From positions 930,001-994,000 of the forward strand of contig NZ_CP012546.1 in NCBI RefSeq assembly GCF_002021925.1: a stretch of DNA of 64,000 bases, given 5' to 3'. Source of the DNA: Campylobacter pinnipediorum subsp. pinnipediorum (GTDB taxonomy: Bacteria > Campylobacterota > Campylobacteria > Campylobacterales > Campylobacteraceae). Shown here one piece after another: positions 61,686 to 64,000 of this stretch. The translations under genes were made by a program, and so were the position numbers. Below the pieces are notes generated by a model. That model had not been told where the DNA came from and searched no databases. It was given only the letters and a program-made list of their open reading frames with translations. Each line of letters opens with the position of its first letter. The stretch's first letter is position 1.

Positions 61686-62378
61686 TTATTCCTTTATCAA
61701 AAAATCTCGCCTTTGCTCATAGGCATCACGTAAAAATGGATATAACTCTATCGCATCTTTTCTAATTTCTTTATACGGTATCTGTAAAGAATTTGAGTTT
61801 AGTTTTCCAAATACTTTTACACCACTGGCTACATCATCTTCTCCAAAATATGTAGTAGGATCTGAAAAATAATCTCCAGCTATACCAAACATATCTCTTA
61901 AATTTGAAGGTCCCAGTATAGGCAATACCACATGAAATCCTTTTCCTATTCCCCAATATCCAAGAGTTTGACCAAAATCTTCATCATGTCTAGGTATTTT
62001 ATAATAAGTTGTAGCTATATCACTAATACCACCAAATCCCATAATTGTATTTGCTAAAAATCTAAGTGTTTCATCCTTAGCATTACCAAATTTAAATTGC
62101 AAGATATTATTTACAAAACGGATTGGAAAAAGTAAATTATCAAAAAAATTGCCTATAGCAGTTCTTCCTTGTTCTGGAACAACAACCTTATATCCATAAA
62201 CCACAGGATCAAAAATATTTAGGTAAATAAAATCATTTACATTTGTCATAACCCTATTATAACCACTTAGCGGATCAAATACTACTTGCTTATCATCAGA
62301 AAATTCGTTATCAAAATCATCAAAATCATCAGAAAACGACAAGCTAAATGTAATAAGAATGGCAAAAAATATTTTCAT
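61686..62378 (-). CDS. mlaA: MlaA (VacJ) outer-membrane lipid protein
   Basis: 230 residues. VFDPLSGYNRVMTNVNDFIY, FFDNLLFPIRFVNNILQFKF and FGQTLGYWGIGKGFHVVLPI, then LGPSNLRDMFGIAGDYFSDP: the VacJ signature. Signal peptide MKIFFAILITFSLSFS lacks the usual lipobox Cys at the cleavage, so it may be soluble or differently anchored than E. coli MlaA. Removes mislocalised phospholipid from the outer leaflet. Confidence 0.9.
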   Translation of the reverse strand: MKIFFAILITFSLSFSDDFDDFDNEFSDDKQVVFDPLSGYNRVMTNVNDFIYLNIFDPVVYGYKVVVPEQGRTAIGNFFDNLLFPIRFVNNILQFKFGNAKDETLRFLANTIMGFGGISDIATTYYKIPRHDEDFGQTLGYWGIGKGFHVVLPILGPSNLRDMFGIAGDYFSDPTTYFGEDDVASGVKVFGKLNSNSLQIPYKEIRKDAIELYPFLRDAYEQRRDFLIKE

Positions 62379-62437
62379 AAAATCTCCAAAAAAATTATAA
62401 TCTATTATTATAGCTTATTTTACATTTTTTAATTCTT

Positions 62438-63169
62438 TTAAATCTTTAAAACATATCTTCTGACAAGTAAATGTGTTAAAAATATTACAAAGAATAATTG
62501 AAAAAACAATCCTAAAATAGGGATTAAACAGACAGCGTAAAACGCAAGACAAGATAGTATAAATAAAAATCCACCATTTTCCAAATAAGCTATTTTAAAT
62601 TTAATCTCATTTAGTATGTTTGAGCCAACATCAATAAGTAAAAATTTATAATAAAGATAAAAAAACGGCACACTTATAATAATAAAATTGACAAATGGCA
62701 AAAACAAAAATGGTAAACAAGCAATAAAAATAAAGATAAATTTAATCAAAATAGCACACATACTTTTTGTTATAAACATAAAGTTAATTGGATTTTTTAC
62801 ATCTATATTATAATGCCTTAAGTTTATCTCTTTAACAACAATTGGTGTCAAAAAACCAACAATTATTAAAGATGAAAAAACACTAGCCACTAACACAAAA
62901 TAAGCAACCAAAACATATATGATTGAATAAAAGGTCCACTTAAACAAAACACCTTCCGTTATGGCTTGAAAAAAACTATACTTATTTAAATCAAAATATT
63001 CATATCCCCATCCTGACAATGTGTCTATAATAAACTCAGTTAAATTCACACTCGCAAAATAAGCAGAAAAGCCAAAAACAAGGACACTAAGCAAAAATGG
63101 CAAAACAGAAAGGAGCATTATCTTCTTACTCCAAAAATCAGCAAAGCTAAGTCTAAAAATATCTATCAT
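62438..63169 (-). CDS. EI24/CysZ-like integral membrane protein
   Basis: 243 residues with four or five TM stretches: IMLLSVLPFLLSVLVFGFSA, YSIIYVLVAYFVLVASVFSS, FIFIACLPFLFLPFVNFIII and LFILSCLAFYAVCLIPILGL. Ends LTHLLVRRYVLKI. Matches the EI24 (CysZ) domain, sulfate permease-like in E. coli, but here no sulfate genes lie near. Overlaps dut by 4 bp. Confidence 0.75.
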   Translation of the reverse strand: MIDIFRLSFADFWSKKIMLLSVLPFLLSVLVFGFSAYFASVNLTEFIIDTLSGWGYEYFDLNKYSFFQAITEGVLFKWTFYSIIYVLVAYFVLVASVFSSLIIVGFLTPIVVKEINLRHYNIDVKNPINFMFITKSMCAILIKFIFIFIACLPFLFLPFVNFIIISVPFFYLYYKFLLIDVGSNILNEIKFKIAYLENGGFLFILSCLAFYAVCLIPILGLFFQLFFVIFLTHLLVRRYVLKI

Positions 63170-63861
63170 TTTATTTTTGCATATTCTTTTTGTAATGCAT
63201 CATAAATCTCATCAGTGTTTATTATACCAAGCTTTATAATTTCACTCATTACGACATTATCTTCACGGTTATTCCATATTTTTTTATAAGTTCCCTCTTT
63301 ATATCCATTATCTTGTCTAAATTTATTTAAGACATTTTTTGCAACATAACATTCATATAAAGATTCTAAATTTACTCCGCATTTTAAGGCGACTACAAAA
63401 TACTTCTTTAAAATATCAAACATATCATACTCAAAACTACTACATTCATTTATAAGTCTTTCTATATCGTTTATTATCTCATATATGCTTTCGTTTTTTA
63501 CATTATAAGCCTCTTTACAAAAATCATCAAAACCACTAGAAAAAACTATATCATTGCAAAGTTTTTCTATATCACCCAAGCCTTTTATATGGTATTGTTC
63601 AAGCATTAAGCTCATTATAAAATGCCAAATATCAACAACTTCTACTCTTAAATTTTCTTCATCTGTTTGAGATGATATATCTTTCCAATGTTTCCAAGCA
63701 AAGCTATCTATAAGCTCAGCACACTCCATATATATACATCTTCGCCAACTTATAATCTTATTTTTATTTGTATAGCCATTTTCCCATCCAAGACCATTGG
63801 TATCATCATTTAGCTTTTGTTGCATTTTTATCATATTAAAAATCAATTCTTTTGTTTGCAT
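63166..63861 (-). CDS. dut: Dimeric dUTP diphosphatase (all-alpha NTP-PPase)
   Basis: 231 residues. NKIISWRRCIYMECAELIDS, SFAWKHWKDISSQTDEENLR and VEVVDIWHFIMSLMLEQYHI carry the E-x-x-E and E-x-x-D metal motifs of dimeric dUTPases, as in Campylobacter and phages; WKHWK is typical. Hydrolyses dUTP (and dUDP) to dUMP, keeping uracil out of DNA. Not the trimeric Dut family. Confidence 0.9.
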   Translation of the reverse strand: MQTKELIFNMIKMQQKLNDDTNGLGWENGYTNKNKIISWRRCIYMECAELIDSFAWKHWKDISSQTDEENLRVEVVDIWHFIMSLMLEQYHIKGLGDIEKLCNDIVFSSGFDDFCKEAYNVKNESIYEIINDIERLINECSSFEYDMFDILKKYFVVALKCGVNLESLYECYVAKNVLNKFRQDNGYKEGTYKKIWNNREDNVVMSEIIKLGIINTDEIYDALQKEYAKIK

Positions 63862-63982
63862 ATTTATCTATCCTTTCAATTTTAAGCCCAATTTTATCAA
63901 AATAAAGTAAAAAATTGATATAAATCATTTATTTTTTAAAGCATATAAGTATAATAAGGCAAATTTTATTCAAGGAGAAAAA

Positions 63983-64000
63983 ATGAGAGAAAATGATTTA
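63983..64000 (+). CDS. Start of a rightward gene cut by window end
   Basis: ATG 63983 is preceded by AAGGAGAAAAA, a strong RBS, and the first six codons read MRENDL. AT-rich promoter sequence with a TATAAG-like -10 (63945-63950) lies upstream. Too short to identify. Confidence 0.55.

Overview
The window is low-GC DNA from an epsilonproteobacterium, almost certainly a Campylobacter. The support is gene content and order: ftsZ-ftsA-ppiD next to rsmH and a short FtsL-like gene, ispDF with a response regulator and an ATP-sulfurylase-like gene, a CjaA-type binding protein, and an MMPL-MlaC-MlaA operon. The species cannot be fixed from this window; a C. fetus/C. hyointestinalis-type relative is a guess.

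Layout. (1) 1-1207: host prfA (cut by the window edge), rpsT and tRNA-Met(CAT). (2) About 1337-37647: a 36-kb integrated myovirus-type prophage, bounded by an imperfect ~40-bp direct repeat. Its left arm holds a tyrosine integrase and Xis-like gene, then leftward early genes (C5 methylase, DUF3310, helicase, N4/N6 methylase, SSB, a possible nicking-type replication initiator). A divergent repressor switch lies at ~10.85 kb. Rightward from it runs an accessory block (10.9-16.4 kb): a nuclease-like protein, an ABC-three-component (ABC-3C) conflict system, a RelB with a RelE remnant, and a HigBA pair. Leftward late genes fill 16.4-34.9 kb: tape measure, tail chaperones with a canonical -1 slippery site, tube, sheath, lysis cassette, fibre, P2-like baseplate, completion proteins, protease-capsid fusion, lambda-type portal and GpA terminase. 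A small rightward tail cluster (U, Z-like, X, D) closes the prophage. (3) 37.7-64 kb: host DNA with lactate permease, a TAXI binding protein, agmatine-to-putrescine genes (aguB, aguA), a CDF transporter, a polar amino-acid ABC transporter, cell division genes, isoprenoid, thiamine and Fe-S genes, the MMPL/MlaC/MlaA envelope-lipid operon, a CysZ-like protein and dUTPase.

The most striking feature is damage. At least a dozen prophage genes can be rebuilt into full proteins only by correcting a one-base change in an A/T run, a TA-dinucleotide insertion, a 26- or 58-bp tandem duplication, or an in-frame TAA. About 26 kb of host DNA shows only one such lesion (a T7 run in lactate permease). This looks like a decaying prophage, although homopolymer sequencing error could explain part of it.

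The most interesting biology is the prophage-borne ABC-3C module. Its third component carries an N-terminal membrane segment and an Asn/Gly-rich motif that also appears in the phage repressor and a small membrane protein beside it.
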